A DNA stretch of 64,000 nt, taken from positions 138,651,148 to 138,715,147 of the forward strand of contig CM077665.1 of assembly GCA_039707655.1 (NCBI GenBank), in the 5' to 3' direction. Below the pieces are notes generated by a model, which did not search any database, was not told the DNA's origin, and worked only from the letters and a program-made list of their open reading frames with translations. Source of the stretch: Elymus sibiricus. Lineage: Eukaryota; Streptophyta; Magnoliopsida; Poales; Poaceae. Numbering within the stretch: the stretch's first letter is position 1; every line of letters starts with the position of its first letter. Both the position numbers and the translations under genes were made by a program. Shown piece by piece: positions 22,406 to 31,978 of this stretch.

Positions 22406-22758
22406 AATACAAAGGACCAAAAAAGAAAAGATTGTCGGCTCAAAAATGAAATTTTTCCTAGGCGCATACTATAGCCAAAACATAACAAGTCCTTAGTGAT
22501 GCACATATGTAAATTCAAACACAAAATCCGATCCAATATAAAATAAACTCCAAAACACAAAAACATATTCATATGTACACTCGTAAAGGGAAGAAGGGAA
22601 AGATTGAGCAGCTGCACCATGCAACACCACTCAGACAGAACACTCCCGTCGGGAACTAGAGCGCGGGCTCTAACATCTACACAACACACACGAGCGCGCG
22701 CACGTATAGTGTATACTATAACAGTCACACACACAAAGAGACACACACATGTATAGTA

Positions 22759-22838
22759 CTCTTTCCGTCCCATAATATAAAAGCGTTTTGACACTAGTGT
22801 AATGTCAAAAACGCTCTTATATTATGGGACTGAGAGAG
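22759..22838. mobile_element. Stowaway MITE (Thalos-like), 80 bp
   Basis: TA duplication at 22757-22758 and 22839-22840. The element is a nearly perfect inverted repeat containing CCCATAATATAA and its complement. It lies about 35 bp beyond the stop of PELPK copy 2, so it would be in the 3' UTR. Confidence 0.93.
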
Positions 22839-22874
22839 TACTATATAGTGTAATACAGTACTTAGTTAGTCCGA

Positions 22875-23564
22875 TCATGGCTTGGTCCCTGGCTCTGGAA
22901 AGTGGAACTCGGGCTTCGGGGGCAGCTCGGCATTGGGGAATGGCGGCATTTCATGCTTCGGGACCTCTGGCACAGCTGGGTGCGGTAACTCGTGCTCCTT
23001 CGGCACCTCTGGCACCTCAGGGTGCGGCGCATGGGGCTCCGTTGGCACCTCAGGCACAACATGGTGTGGCGTTTCAGGCTTCGGCAACTTTGGCATGGCT
23101 GGGTGCGGCAGCTCGTGCTCCTTGGGTACCTCCAGCACGGCAGGGTGTGGCACTTCAGGCTCCTTTGGCACCTCCGGCACGACAGGGTGTGGCAGACCGT
23201 GCTCCTTTGGCACCATGGGGTGTGGCGCTTCGGTCTCCTTTGGCACGTCGGGCACAGCCGGATGCGGCAGTTCAGGCTTCGGGAGCTCAGGCATAGCAGG
23301 GTGCGGTGGCAGCTCGTGCTTTGGCGTCTCCGGCACCACAGGGTGTGGCACTTCGGGCACGAGAGGGTGCGGTAGTTCAGGCTTTGGCAGCTCGGGGTGC
23401 GGCGGGACTTCGGGCTTTGGCAGCTCCGGGACGATCGGATGTGATGGATACTCTTTCTTGGGCACAGCTTCCTCTAGGTGCCGTGCTGCACTGCTCATGG
23501 AGCTGCATGAGAGCAGCAGCGCCACAAGGAAGACAAGGGAGGCCATGGTGTTCTTGCACAGCAT
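22875..23564 (-). CDS. PELPK-type proline-rich secreted protein, copy 2
   Basis: 229-residue intact protein. The ATG at 23562-23564 (MLCKNTMASLVF) is chosen over the longer open frame because a TATA box lies at 23626-23634. Residues 1-28 form a signal peptide ending near SSA, followed by RHLEEAVPKKEYP. The mature part is repeats of PELPKPE, PEVPKE and HPAMP/HPAVP units. The C-terminus is the family end FHFPEP. PELPK proteins are linked to the cell wall in Arabidopsis; that role is inferred here from composition and signal peptide. No intron is seen. The promoter is split by a Mutator-like insertion at 23702-24851 and the 3' UTR carries a MITE. Confidence 0.9.
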   Translation of the reverse strand: MLCKNTMASLVFLVALLLSCSSMSSAARHLEEAVPKKEYPSHPIVPELPKPEVPPHPELPKPELPHPLVPEVPHPVVPETPKHELPPHPAMPELPKPELPHPAVPDVPKETEAPHPMVPKEHGLPHPVVPEVPKEPEVPHPAVLEVPKEHELPHPAMPKLPKPETPHHVVPEVPTEPHAPHPEVPEVPKEHELPHPAVPEVPKHEMPPFPNAELPPKPEFHFPEPGTKP

Positions 23565-23625
23565 TGTCGATGCTATGTGATTCTGGTTCTTGGTGTGGTG
23601 TGACTGCGAGAAAGAAGAAGGCTGG

Positions 23626-23634
23626 TATTTATAG
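23626..23634 (-). promoter_or_regulatory. TATA box of PELPK copy 2
   Basis: CTATAAATA on the minus strand, about 62 bp upstream of the ATG, in the same context as copies 1 and 3. Confidence 0.75.
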
Positions 23635-23671
23635 CCAAAAAATGCTAGTACACCCTCATGCAGTGGGTATA

Positions 23672-23683
23672 CATGCATGCATG
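23672..23683. promoter_or_regulatory. RY-type repeat CATGCATGCATG upstream of copy 2
   Basis: A 12-bp palindromic repeat containing the RY core CATGCA, about 40 bp upstream of the TATA box. An identical 12-mer occurs upstream of copy 3 (32821-32832) and none is present in copy 1. RY cores are known targets of B3-domain regulators. Confidence 0.5.
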
Positions 23684-23701
23684 TTTGCGGTAGACACAAG
23701 T

Positions 23702-24851
23702 AGGGCTGCAAGAAAAGCTCGAGGCTCATGAGCCGCTCGAGATCGATTCGTTTTTTGGCTCGACTCGAGATGGACTCGAAAAGAAATGAGTTGAGTATGA
23801 ACACTTTCTGTAGCTCGGTCGAGAAACGAGTCGAACTTGAGCCAATACTGGCTCGCTCGATTTTAGCTCGATAGCTCGGAATAATATCATTATGTTACAT
23901 AATCATGCCATACATTGAATGAAAATAGGATAATTTATTACCATATATGCCATCTAGGATTTTTCTCCATTTTATTTACCAGCAAACATGGAAGCTTAAT
24001 TAAGTGTAGAGAAAATTTAGGCCTTATTATGGTAGGTGGTCTTGGCTGTGTGTTAAGTATCCTGTTGTTTCTTGCAAAAGTTCCCAAGCATATGCACCTT
24101 CGTTTTTCTTTTCTTTCATCCGCGAAGACCACCATCTACTGCTAGTTCGTCCAAAACAAGATGAGCTCTCCAGAGCATGACGAGATGGCCATACCTTCAA
24201 TTGGAGTAAGCCTTTTTTTCAGTTACACGTTATCTAGTTGGTACTATAGTTTATAAATAAACGAAGGATCTCTGAATATGTCTGCTGTTATTTTTCTAGA
24301 TCTGAGTTATAGTTAGACTGTTCAAGTGCAAAATACTCTTGGATAGGGAGACACGGTGGTCTTCTTTAGTACTAGAGAAACAGTACTGAAAGATGATTAA
24401 GAGATCTCCGAAACGTGTATATATATGAAGAAACAGTAATAAAAGATGCTTAAGAGATCTCTGAAGCGTGTATATATGAAGAAACACTACTAAAAGATGG
24501 TTAAGAAATCGTTATCTTATGTCGATACTAGACTTTCGGTTGTGAGAGAATAAGTCAAACTACTTCTAAGAAATTTATTATCATGGTTTAGATTGGAATG
24601 ATATTTTTAGTGCTTTTTTATGTCATGTTGTGTCTTATCTAGTTGGAATAATAGTTGTAGATTTTATAATTTTTATCGTCCCATTTAGCTCGAAACTAGC
24701 TCGAGATCGACTCGCGATCGTTACAAGCTGAGCACGAGTCATGTTCTACAGCTCGTCCATGAGCTTCACTCAGTTTGAGCTCGCTCAAATTTTGATATGA
24801 GTTGAGCTGAGCCAAGTCCAACTCGCTCGAACTCGACTCGTTTGCAGCCCT
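23702..24851. mobile_element. Mutator-like non-autonomous DNA transposon
   Basis: 1150 bp with terminal AGGGCTGCAA/TTGCAGCCCT and a perfect 10-bp target duplication AGACACAAGT (23692-23701, 24852-24861). Subterminal regions are full of GCTCGA/CTCGAG repeats. About 24385-24500 holds three tandem copies of a ~50-bp unit (AAGATGCTTAAGAGATCTC). No transposase is encoded. A 9-10-bp duplication fits Mutator-like elements. It separates copy 2's TATA region from its conserved promoter block. Confidence 0.88.
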
Positions 24852-24930
24852 AGACACAAGTAGTGATCTGACTGAACTTTGGTGCCTTGGTGGCCTGGTA
24901 GGTCACCTGCATCTCGGTGGTTGTTTACTC
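24852..24930 (-). promoter_or_regulatory. Displaced promoter block of PELPK copy 2
   Basis: Matches 18751-18820 and 32842-32920, but lies more than 1.2 kb from the TATA box because of the inserted element at 23702-24851. Confidence 0.6.
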
Positions 24931-25461
24931 ACTTCCTCTGACTATCCATCTCTAGTTAAATTAGTTTTGAGTATTGAGGAGACATGAGTGATGACATGAT
25001 ATGGTCGGCGATACATTTCAAGCCCTAATTGTTTGTTTACTTTGCTCTAAAAAAGGCTCTAAGATTGTACCAGAACCTGCTTTCGAGCTTTGTCTTACAT
25101 TTGTGGTGGTTGTGCTTGATCGGGGCTAACTCCACGTCACCGAACTTCGTAATTACAGATCCCGCATGTAATCTATCATGTGGGATGGGTCTGTCGGCAA
25201 GGCCTTTGCTCGGTTGCAAGTTGAGCAGAAAACGACTTCCGGGTATGTTAGTTGAGAACAGTGAGTGCAGATCAGCAGACCATTACTATTTTCAAATCAA
25301 GTGAGCAGACTTACATGTCAAGGACAAGCTGCTGAGATACACAGTGGTCTATGAAGCATATTTGACTTGGCTGGTGCCGAATCGAGTTGAAAAGGACCAT
25401 TCCGTGACGCCTTCTTTCTCATGTTGGCGTGACCATTCTTCAAGCAACTTAAGCTACCTAA
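24931..25461 (-). repeat. Duplicated upstream flank of PELPK copy 2
   Basis: No gene. Blocks around 25095-25245 match 19165-19270, and the tail (AAGCAACTTAAG at 25443) matches 19598. The flank is interrupted by the TAA-flanked element at 25462. Confidence 0.65.
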
Positions 25462-26539
25462 GAGCATCTACAACCGGACCTCTCAAACCCGCCTTATACG
25501 CCCGGGCAGGCCGCCCGGGCAGTGTCCGGTCACAAAATTTCGACCCAGACGGGCCTTTCAAACGGCCCTCAAATGCTCGGGCTGACCGGCACCCCCCATA
25601 TCCAGCCCAAATATGAGGCGGATATGGGGGCGCCCGGGCACGCCCGCCACGTCGGACTGACGAACGGGGCCCAGTCGGAAACGCCCGCCAACCCGGCGGT
25701 CCGAAGGTCGTCTCCTTCGTCGGACCGGTCGCGCCGCGTGTCGCAGCTCCGGCGGGCCGCGTAGTGCATTGCCCGGCTATTTAAGTGCATCGATGGACCC
25801 CGAAACCCTACATCCACATCTTCCTCCTCATCCTGTCCGCTGCCGCCGCCAGTTTCCACTCCACCCATCTGCAGCCATGCCCCCACGCCGCCGGGTGAGG
25901 AGCCAGCCGTTCCTGACGCCGGAGCGCCGGCTCGAGCTCCTTGAGCGGATCCTGAATAGGCGCGAAGCCCGGATCGCCGCGGGGCTACCTCCAGATGTAG
26001 TGGAGGAGGAGGAGTTGGAGGTGGAGGAAGAGGAGGACGAGGTGGAGGTGGAGGAGGAGGATGAAGAGGTGGAGGAGGAGGGGGATAAGCCGGGAGAGGA
26101 GGATGTGGGGGACGCTGGCGACGGGGATCTCCGGGCGGAGCAGCAGGCCATCCTCGATTCCCTCCGGTCGGAGTCGGATGCGGATGCAAGACGCCGTTGC
26201 CGGCAGGAGATGGAGGCGCAAGAAGCCGCGGAACACGCGGAGTGCTTGGCCTACATCGATGAGATGGAGCAGGAGGAGGATGAACCGGAGCCCTCCTCCC
26301 CACCCGTCCAGCCGACGCCCGGCTCCGTCGTCGTGGACATCACCGACGACGAAGAGTAGCTAGGGTAATACGTAGGATTTACTTTGCATGCTTTTGTATG
26401 GATGTAGGGGATGAAATTTGAGAGATGCGGATGTGGACGAGCGGATTTGAGGCGTGCCCGGTCAGTGCCCGCGGACGCGTCCGGACGCGTCCGCGGGCGT
26501 TTGAGGGGCCGGATTTGTCATATCTGGCTGTAGATGCTC
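25462..26539 (+). mobile_element. PIF/Harbinger-type element carrying an ORF
   Basis: 1078 bp, target duplication TAA (25459-25461, 26540-26542), terminal inverted repeat GAGCATCTACAACCGG and its imperfect complement. GC-rich subterminal palindromes (CGCCCGGGC, GGACGCGTCC) occur at both ends. The paralogous flank of copy 1 at about 19600-19615 has a single TAA and no insertion. No transposase is present; it carries the acidic-protein ORF below. Confidence 0.87.
25877..26359 (+). CDS. Acidic hypothetical protein inside a PIF/Harbinger element
   Basis: 160 residues from the ATG at 25877. A TATA-like CTATTTAAG lies at 25778-25786, and the earlier ATG at 25793 is too close to it to be the start. 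The N-terminus is basic (MPPRRRVRSQ). A predicted helix follows (LTPERRLELLERILNRREAR). The middle is a long Glu/Asp tract encoded by GGA/GAG repeats. The C-terminal half is helical and acidic (QEMEAQEAAEHAECLAYIDE) and ends VDITDDEE. No catalytic domain and no Myb/SANT or DDE signature is recognised. It may be a captured host exon or an element-specific protein; I do not recognise the family. The frame is intact. Confidence 0.55.
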   Translation: MPPRRRVRSQPFLTPERRLELLERILNRREARIAAGLPPDVVEEEELEVEEEEDEVEVEEEDEEVEEEGDKPGEEDVGDAGDGDLRAEQQAILDSLRSESDADARRRCRQEMEAQEAAEHAECLAYIDEMEQEEDEPEPSSPPVQPTPGSVVVDITDDEE

Positions 26540-26544
26540 TAACT

Positions 26545-26620
26545 CTAAAGAATTGTGTGTGTGTTTGTACCTGAAAATCTTCAGGTAAACACACAAACAC
26601 ACACGCACGCACGCACAAAA
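26545..26620. repeat. (GT)n/(AC)n imperfect palindrome
   Basis: GTGTGTGTTTGTACCTGAA and its near-complement flank AATC, followed by a CACACGCACGC microsatellite. The paralogous spot in copy 1 has only CTTCAGGTACCG. Confidence 0.7.
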
Positions 26621-26637
26621 TCTTCAGGTACCGGCTA

Positions 26638-26820
26638 CTTCCTTGGTCCCCGGACCCCGGTTTACTGGTTCTTCATGTATTTTGGATCGATATTTGACCA
26701 TAACTTTACGTAATATGTATCAAAAATAGTACCATTGTAAACATCTTTTGATTACAAATCCAGTAATATAATTTGGATGACATATTACTTATATTTGCTA
26801 ATAAACAAGGACAAAGGGAG
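26638..26820. mobile_element. Old Stowaway-like MITE, paralogue of 19650-19870
   Basis: Shares TGTATTTTGGATC, TTGATTACAAATCCA and GACAAAGGGAGTA with the copy upstream of gene 1. The flanking AATGCATGGC is also shared. Confidence 0.6.
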
Positions 26821-27139
26821 TACTAATAATGGTACTTGATACCCTGAATGCATGGCGCTTTAGGAAAAGTATGTTAACCAAAGCTACGTACAAGAGGACA
26901 ATATATTATTATTTTTAGCATAGAGGACTATATATTATTAACTTCTTTTCATTTTGTTATACACTTTTTTCGGGTCGCTTTTAGTTCCGATATAACAACA
27001 AGAATATTTCTTGCAAAAATAAGTACGTTACAATTTATGCAAAATAAACAACATTGGAACTTACAGTCAATAACTTCATTAGCACACCTAGTTGTTTAGA
27101 CCCCAATAAAGATCTGTAGAATAAGATAGGTTATAGAAA

Positions 27140-27650
27140 TTCTATTGCCCGCAAAACAAAAATCTCGAAAAAGGCTTCCGCCCTGCTTTATAGATAATGC
27201 AAACCACCACGGCCACAAGGTTCAACACAAGTCCAAACCCAGACACACACACACACAAGGTAGCACGACACAAAGTATGTGAGGGTTCTGCTGAGGACAC
27301 AACTCAGCAAGCCCTGAAAATAAAAAACAAAGGCGGGAGCACCGCAAGCGAAGATGCTAATCCGGCTCAGGTGGTGGCGTAGGGAGCGGCGGCGCCAAGC
27401 GAAGGGCCATGCCCGGAGATCAGCAGTGATGGAGTTGATGGCGTCCTGGTCCTGGTGGCGGCTAAGCGGCCGCCAAAGATGTAAGTAACCACATATTTTA
27501 AACACCGCGTGAGTAGCACGTTGAAGAGGCACACGCTGGATCACAAGCTTATTTCGAACCGTTGAGAGCGTCCATGCGAGGACCCCAATAGCAAGCAACC
27601 TAATGTGGCGTCCCGTTGGAGGAGGCCTGGATCTCGGCGCAAAGGTCGTT
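27140..27650 (-). pseudogene. 5'-truncated LINE, 3' end of ORF2
   Basis: On the minus strand, 27598-27400 encodes the C-terminal tail typical of wheat L1-type ORF2 (FKICGYLHLWRPL, then INSITADLR). It ends with the usual 3' UTR and an A-rich end (GGAAGCCTTTTTCGAG read on minus, near 27155-27170). No reverse transcriptase is present. It lies in the spacer between PELPK copies 2 and 3. Confidence 0.7.
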
Positions 27651-28144
27651 CTTCCACGTGGAATGAAAGTAAAAGTTGCTTTCCATCCAATATTTCTCGC
27701 CTCAACTTATTTGCTTTGGAACGTGGACAATGTTTCCACCATTCACATCACCTTTGGCTAAGAAAAAACACTCGGCATGAACGGTGGGCTATATCAAAAA
27801 CTCTGGCCAAGAAAAAGGCAAAAAACAATTTATTCTGTATGGAAAAATAGATGTCTCCCTTCAAGTTTTTGTATGAAGTTCTGGGAAATAAAATCGCCAA
27901 TAGTATATAGGTGATGTTTTGGACATATGTCTAGAAATTTGTTAAAACTTTGACTCTTCACATAATTTTAAATAATTATATAGAAACTTTGAAGATCATA
28001 TTTGTAGATGTGTCGAAATGTATTTTGAAAAAATCGTAATTTTATTTTATTTTTACTTGCAAGGTTCTTTGCTCCTCGTGTTAATTCTGTCAGGAATTTT
28101 CTCTACCGGCTTGTATTACTTGTGTACACATATTTCATCTACTC
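27651..28144. other. AT-rich spacer, no gene seen
   Basis: No conserved frame or repeat end recognised. The 5' LTR of the following copia element would be expected here but is not found. Confidence 0.5.
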
Positions 28145-28893
28145 ATGGCATCCATGAAGTATGATCTTCCGCTGTTAGATCGTGACACAAGGTTTACCCT
28201 ATGGCAAGTCAAAATGCGAGCATTGTTGGCGCATGCCGACTATTATGATGCACTGAATAGTTTTGGAAATAATAGAATTGAGGATTGGACCGCCGAGGAA
28301 AAAAGAAGGGACGGTAAGGGTTTGTCACAAATTCAACTCCATTTGCATAATAATATTTTGCAAGAAGTTTTGAGCGAGAAAACTGTCGCTGCTCTATGGT
28401 TAAAGCTGGAAGGGATTTGCATGACAAAAGATCTCACCAGCAAGATGCATTTGAAGCAAAAATTATTCATGCACAGGTTACCCGAGGGAGGTAATGTTTT
28501 GAATCATATTTCAGAATTTAAGGAGATTATATCCGATCTAGCTGCAATGGAGGTTAAGTATGACGAGGAAGATACTACTTTAATGTTAGTTTGTTCACTG
28601 CCAAGTCCTTATACTAATTTTCGAGACACCATATTATACAGTCTCTCACGCTTAATGAAGTTTATGAAGCTTTGAACTCTAAGGAGAAGATGAAACTAAT
28701 GGTGCCTCATGATAGTTCAAGTTCATCCCAAGCCGAGGGATTATCTGTTCGTGGCGGGACAAATGAGAAGAACTCACATAATGGAAACAGAGGCAAAAGT
28801 AAGAACGGCCACAGGGGCCGGTCGCAATCCAGAGACAAGAAACAGTCTTGTCGATATTGCAAGAGAGTGAACAGCAGCCTACTATTCAGATGA
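28145..28893 (+). pseudogene. Copia gag, frameshifted
   Basis: The ATG at 28145 opens a copia gag (UBN2-type) protein: MASMKYDLPLLD, then FTLWQVKMRALL, then MHRLPEGGNVLNHI and LVCSLPSPYTNF. Around 28636-28650 the frame slips and continues from about 28672 (NSKEKMKLM) into a Ser/Gly/Arg-rich stretch. It reaches the first half of a zinc knuckle (CRYCK) and then breaks into filler DNA. Gag would form the nucleocapsid. The frameshift and the lost knuckle mean no functional product. Confidence 0.85.
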
Positions 28894-28908
28894 GAAGAAC
28901 TCACATAA

Positions 28909-30859
28909 ATCTAGTGTTAAAGGTTTTAAATTGTGGAATCCTGAAACACAGAAGGTTGTTATTAGCAGAAACGTTATCTTTAATGAATCTGCTATGTTAC
29001 ATGATGTTCCATCTACTAATGTTCCTGTTGAGAGTGAACAACAGCCTACTATTCAGTAGCCTACTGTTCAGGTGGAGCATGTTATTTCAGGTGATACTTC
29101 TGATAAGGAAAATGTTGATGCACATGATGAACCCGTCGTTGATGATGAATATGTCACTCCAAATCAGCCTATTGTTCCAGCCAGTTGGAATCTCGCACGT
29201 GACAGAGTTAGGCGGGGTATTCATGCACCTGAAAGATTAATTGAAGATTGCAATATTGTTTCTTTTGCTTTACCTGTTGCAGAAGAAATTGAAGGTAATG
29301 CTGAGCCTTCTTCATATTCCGAGGCTATTATTTCTGGTGATAGTAATAAGTGGATGACCGCTATGCATGATGAGATGAAATCACTTGAAAAGAATGGCAC
29401 TTGGGATTTAGTAAGATTACCAAGAGAGAAGAAACCTATTCGTTGCAAGTGGGTTTTCAAAAGGAAAGAAGGTGTTTCTCCTAATGATGAGGCAAGATAT
29501 AAAGTAAGGTTGGTTGCTAAAGGTTACAGCCAAATTCCAGGTATTGACTATAACGAAGTATTTTCTCCTGTTGTGAAGCATAGCTCTATTCGCACTTTAC
29601 TCAGTATTGTTGCCATGCATGATTTTGAGCTTGAACAATTGGATGTTAAAACTGCATTCTTACATGGAGAATTAGAAGAGGATATTTATATGGAACAACC
29701 TGAAGGTTTTGTTATTCCTGGAAAAGAAAAGCTTGTGTGTAAGTTAAAGAAATCTCTTTATGGATTGAAGCAATCCCCTCGACAGTGGTACAAGAGATTT
29801 GACACCTTTATGCTCTCTCAAGGTTTTAAACGGTCTAATTATGATAGTTGTGTTTATTTGAAAACTGTCAATGGTTCAACTATTTATTTGCTCCTTTATG
29901 TTGATGATATGTTAATTGCTGCAAAGAGCATGTCAGAGATTAATGAACTAAAGAAGCAATTGAGTAATGAATTTGAGATGAAGGATTTGGGTGCAGCAAA
30001 GAAAATACTTGACATGGAAATATCCAGAGATAGACCGTCTGGAAAAGTATATCTAAGTCAGAAGGGATATATTGATAAAGTTCTTCGTCGTTTTAATATG
30101 CATAATGCCAAGCCAGTAAGTACTCCGTTAGCTGCACACTTCAAATTATCATCAGCCTTATGTCCTGAGTCAGATGCAAATATTGAGTACATGTCTAGAG
30201 TTCCCTATTCGAGTGCAGTTGGTTCACTTATGTATGCCATGGTTTGTTCTCGTCCGGATTTATCATATGCATTGAGTGTTGTCAGTAGATACATGGCTAA
30301 TCCTGGAAAAGAGCATTGGAAAGCAGTTCAGTGGATTTTCAGATACCTGCGATGTACTTCTAATGCTTATTTGCAGTTTGGGAAAACTAGAGATGGACTT
30401 GTTGGTTTTGTTGATTCTGATTTTGCTGGTGATTTGGATAAGAGAAGATCACTCACAGGTTGTGTTTTCACCATTGGTGGTTGTGCTGTGAGTTGGAGAA
30501 CAACTTTGCAGTCTATTGTGGCTTGTTCCACTACCGATGCCGAGTATATGGCTATTTCCGAGGCATGCAAAGAAGCTATCTGGTTGAGAGGTTTATACAC
30601 TCAGCTTTGTGGAGATTCATCTTGCCCTACCGTATTTTCGGACAGTCAAAGTGCTATATATCTTACAAAGAATCCAATGTATCATGAGAGAACAAAGCAC
30701 ATTGATGTCAGATATCACTATATTCGAGATGTTGTTGCTGAAGGTGATTTGAAGGTATGCAAGATAAGTACGCATGATAATCCTGCTGATATGATGACAA
30801 AGCCAGTTCCTACCAATAAGTTTGAACTTTGCTCAGGCTTAGTTGGTATTTCTCACTAG
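28909..30859 (+). pseudogene. Copia integrase tail, reverse transcriptase and RNase H
   Basis: The frame begins in the integrase C-terminus (FKLWNPETQKVVISRNVIF, about 28924-28980), meets a TAG at 29057-29059 in a Pro/Gln-rich linker, then is open for about 600 codons to 30859. Counting from 29072, the reverse transcriptase spans residues about 105-345. It has the [18 protein letters not shown] motif (D191) and the catalytic YVDD at 276-279, preceded by [13 protein letters not shown]. RNase H spans about 440-560 with acidic residues in VDSD (448), AEYM (491) and SDSQ (524). The enzymatic part looks intact; the stop and missing integrase core make it non-autonomous. Confidence 0.9.
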
Positions 30860-30955
30860 TCCTATGGACTTTGACGCACAAGGTGTTTATGCTGATTTGG
30901 ATGGAGTTGTTTACTTTCTTCAACTACTGGAGGGAATTTGGCTCAAGGTGGAGAT

Positions 30956-31255
30956 TGTTAAATTGTGATCCAAATTCTACCGTGTTGGACTAGACGTAGT
31001 ACAAAACGGTGTGGGCTTTTGCGTTGACGTCGACGCGTGCGAGTACAACTCGTTTACTTGTCCTCCAAGGACTCTCATGTATTGCCCCTAATATATACTC
31101 CATGTAATCGCACCTAAAGACGGTATGTCGTCTCGTGCTTGTAATACTCCTTCTCATAGTGATTGCGCCTTCGTGCGTCCGTGGTTTTCTCCCGCAACGG
31201 TTTCCACGTAAAAATCCGTGTCTCTCGTGTCTCGTTGATCTCTTTTTATCTAACA
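30956..31255 (+). repeat. 3' LTR of the copia element
   Basis: About 300 bp from TGTTAAATTG to ATCTAACA, directly after a polypurine run. A TGTTA...TAACA end pair is typical of copia LTRs. The right flank starts GACCC; no left duplication is identifiable because the 5' end is lost. Confidence 0.8.
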
Positions 31256-31978
31256 GACCCCTGTCGAAAACCAAGCTTTCCCCAGACCTGCACATAACCA
31301 TCCAGCCAAACTTTGGGGAAGAGTCGGGTCACACAAACAGCCAAGCTTTCGACCCCGTTTTGGACTGTCAATTAATGTCCAAAGCATCACTTGTTTATGA
31401 CATGAAGCGAGTAGTTTGTTTAAGATTTAACAAGGTTTGGAAAAAGTAGTCTATGCCAGCAACACATGCTAATGCTAATATTTCACTTCTCTTATATGTA
31501 AAAAACCCTTCGAATTATTATTTGTTGAACCACTGATTGCCTATGGTTAGCGCCTTTTTTATCTTATATTATACTATATGCTTCCGATCAAACATGGGCT
31601 CTTGGGCCTTCTCCGCCAATACAAAAAAGTGAACAATTTTATTTTCTGAAGCGCATGATGTAGCAAAACATTAGAAGTCTTTAGTGATACACATAAGTAA
31701 ACCCAAACAAGACTTCTCTTTTTTGCGGATGAAATCCAAACAAAACTGCAACATAAAAACTCTAAACACAAACATATTTATTCATGTGCATATCATATAC
31801 ATCATGCATATACATAAAAAGAACGGATTGAGCAGATGCACCATGCAATACCACTCAGACATAATGCTCTCGTCAGGATGTAGAGTGCGGGCTCTAAGTA
31901 CACACACACACACACAAGTATAGTATATGGTTTAATAATACTTAGATAACGGGCACTGTGCGGATGTAGCTAGTCCGA
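31256..31978 (-). other. 3' flank of PELPK copy 3, no gene
   Basis: 31590-31960 matches the 3' flanks of copies 1 (17400-17740) and 2 (22430-22760), including GATTGAGCAG and ACCACTCAGAC. Near 31613 it preserves the empty version of the LINE site at 21871. It includes an (AC)n run at about 31901. Confidence 0.65.

Larger units (their letters stand above)
28145..31255 (+). mobile_element. Rearranged Ty1/copia element lacking 5' LTR, protease and most of integrase
   Basis: Order: gag (28145-28863), a patchwork junction (28864-28908), integrase C-terminus and polymerase (28909-30859), 3' LTR (30956-31255). A zinc knuckle should be followed by protease and an integrase core; both are deleted. No 5' LTR or primer site is seen upstream. 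A polypurine run (AAGGTGGAGAT) precedes the 3' LTR. Confidence 0.85.

Noticed and set aside
25569..26303. 244-codon Pro/His/Ser-rich ORF on the minus strand
   Set aside because: Antisense of the GAG-repeat acidic ORF; proline runs are the complement of GGA/GGG repeats.
26545..26620. Possible CRISPR-like or regulatory direct repeat
   Set aside because: A simple (GT)n/(AC)n microsatellite palindrome in a plant genome.
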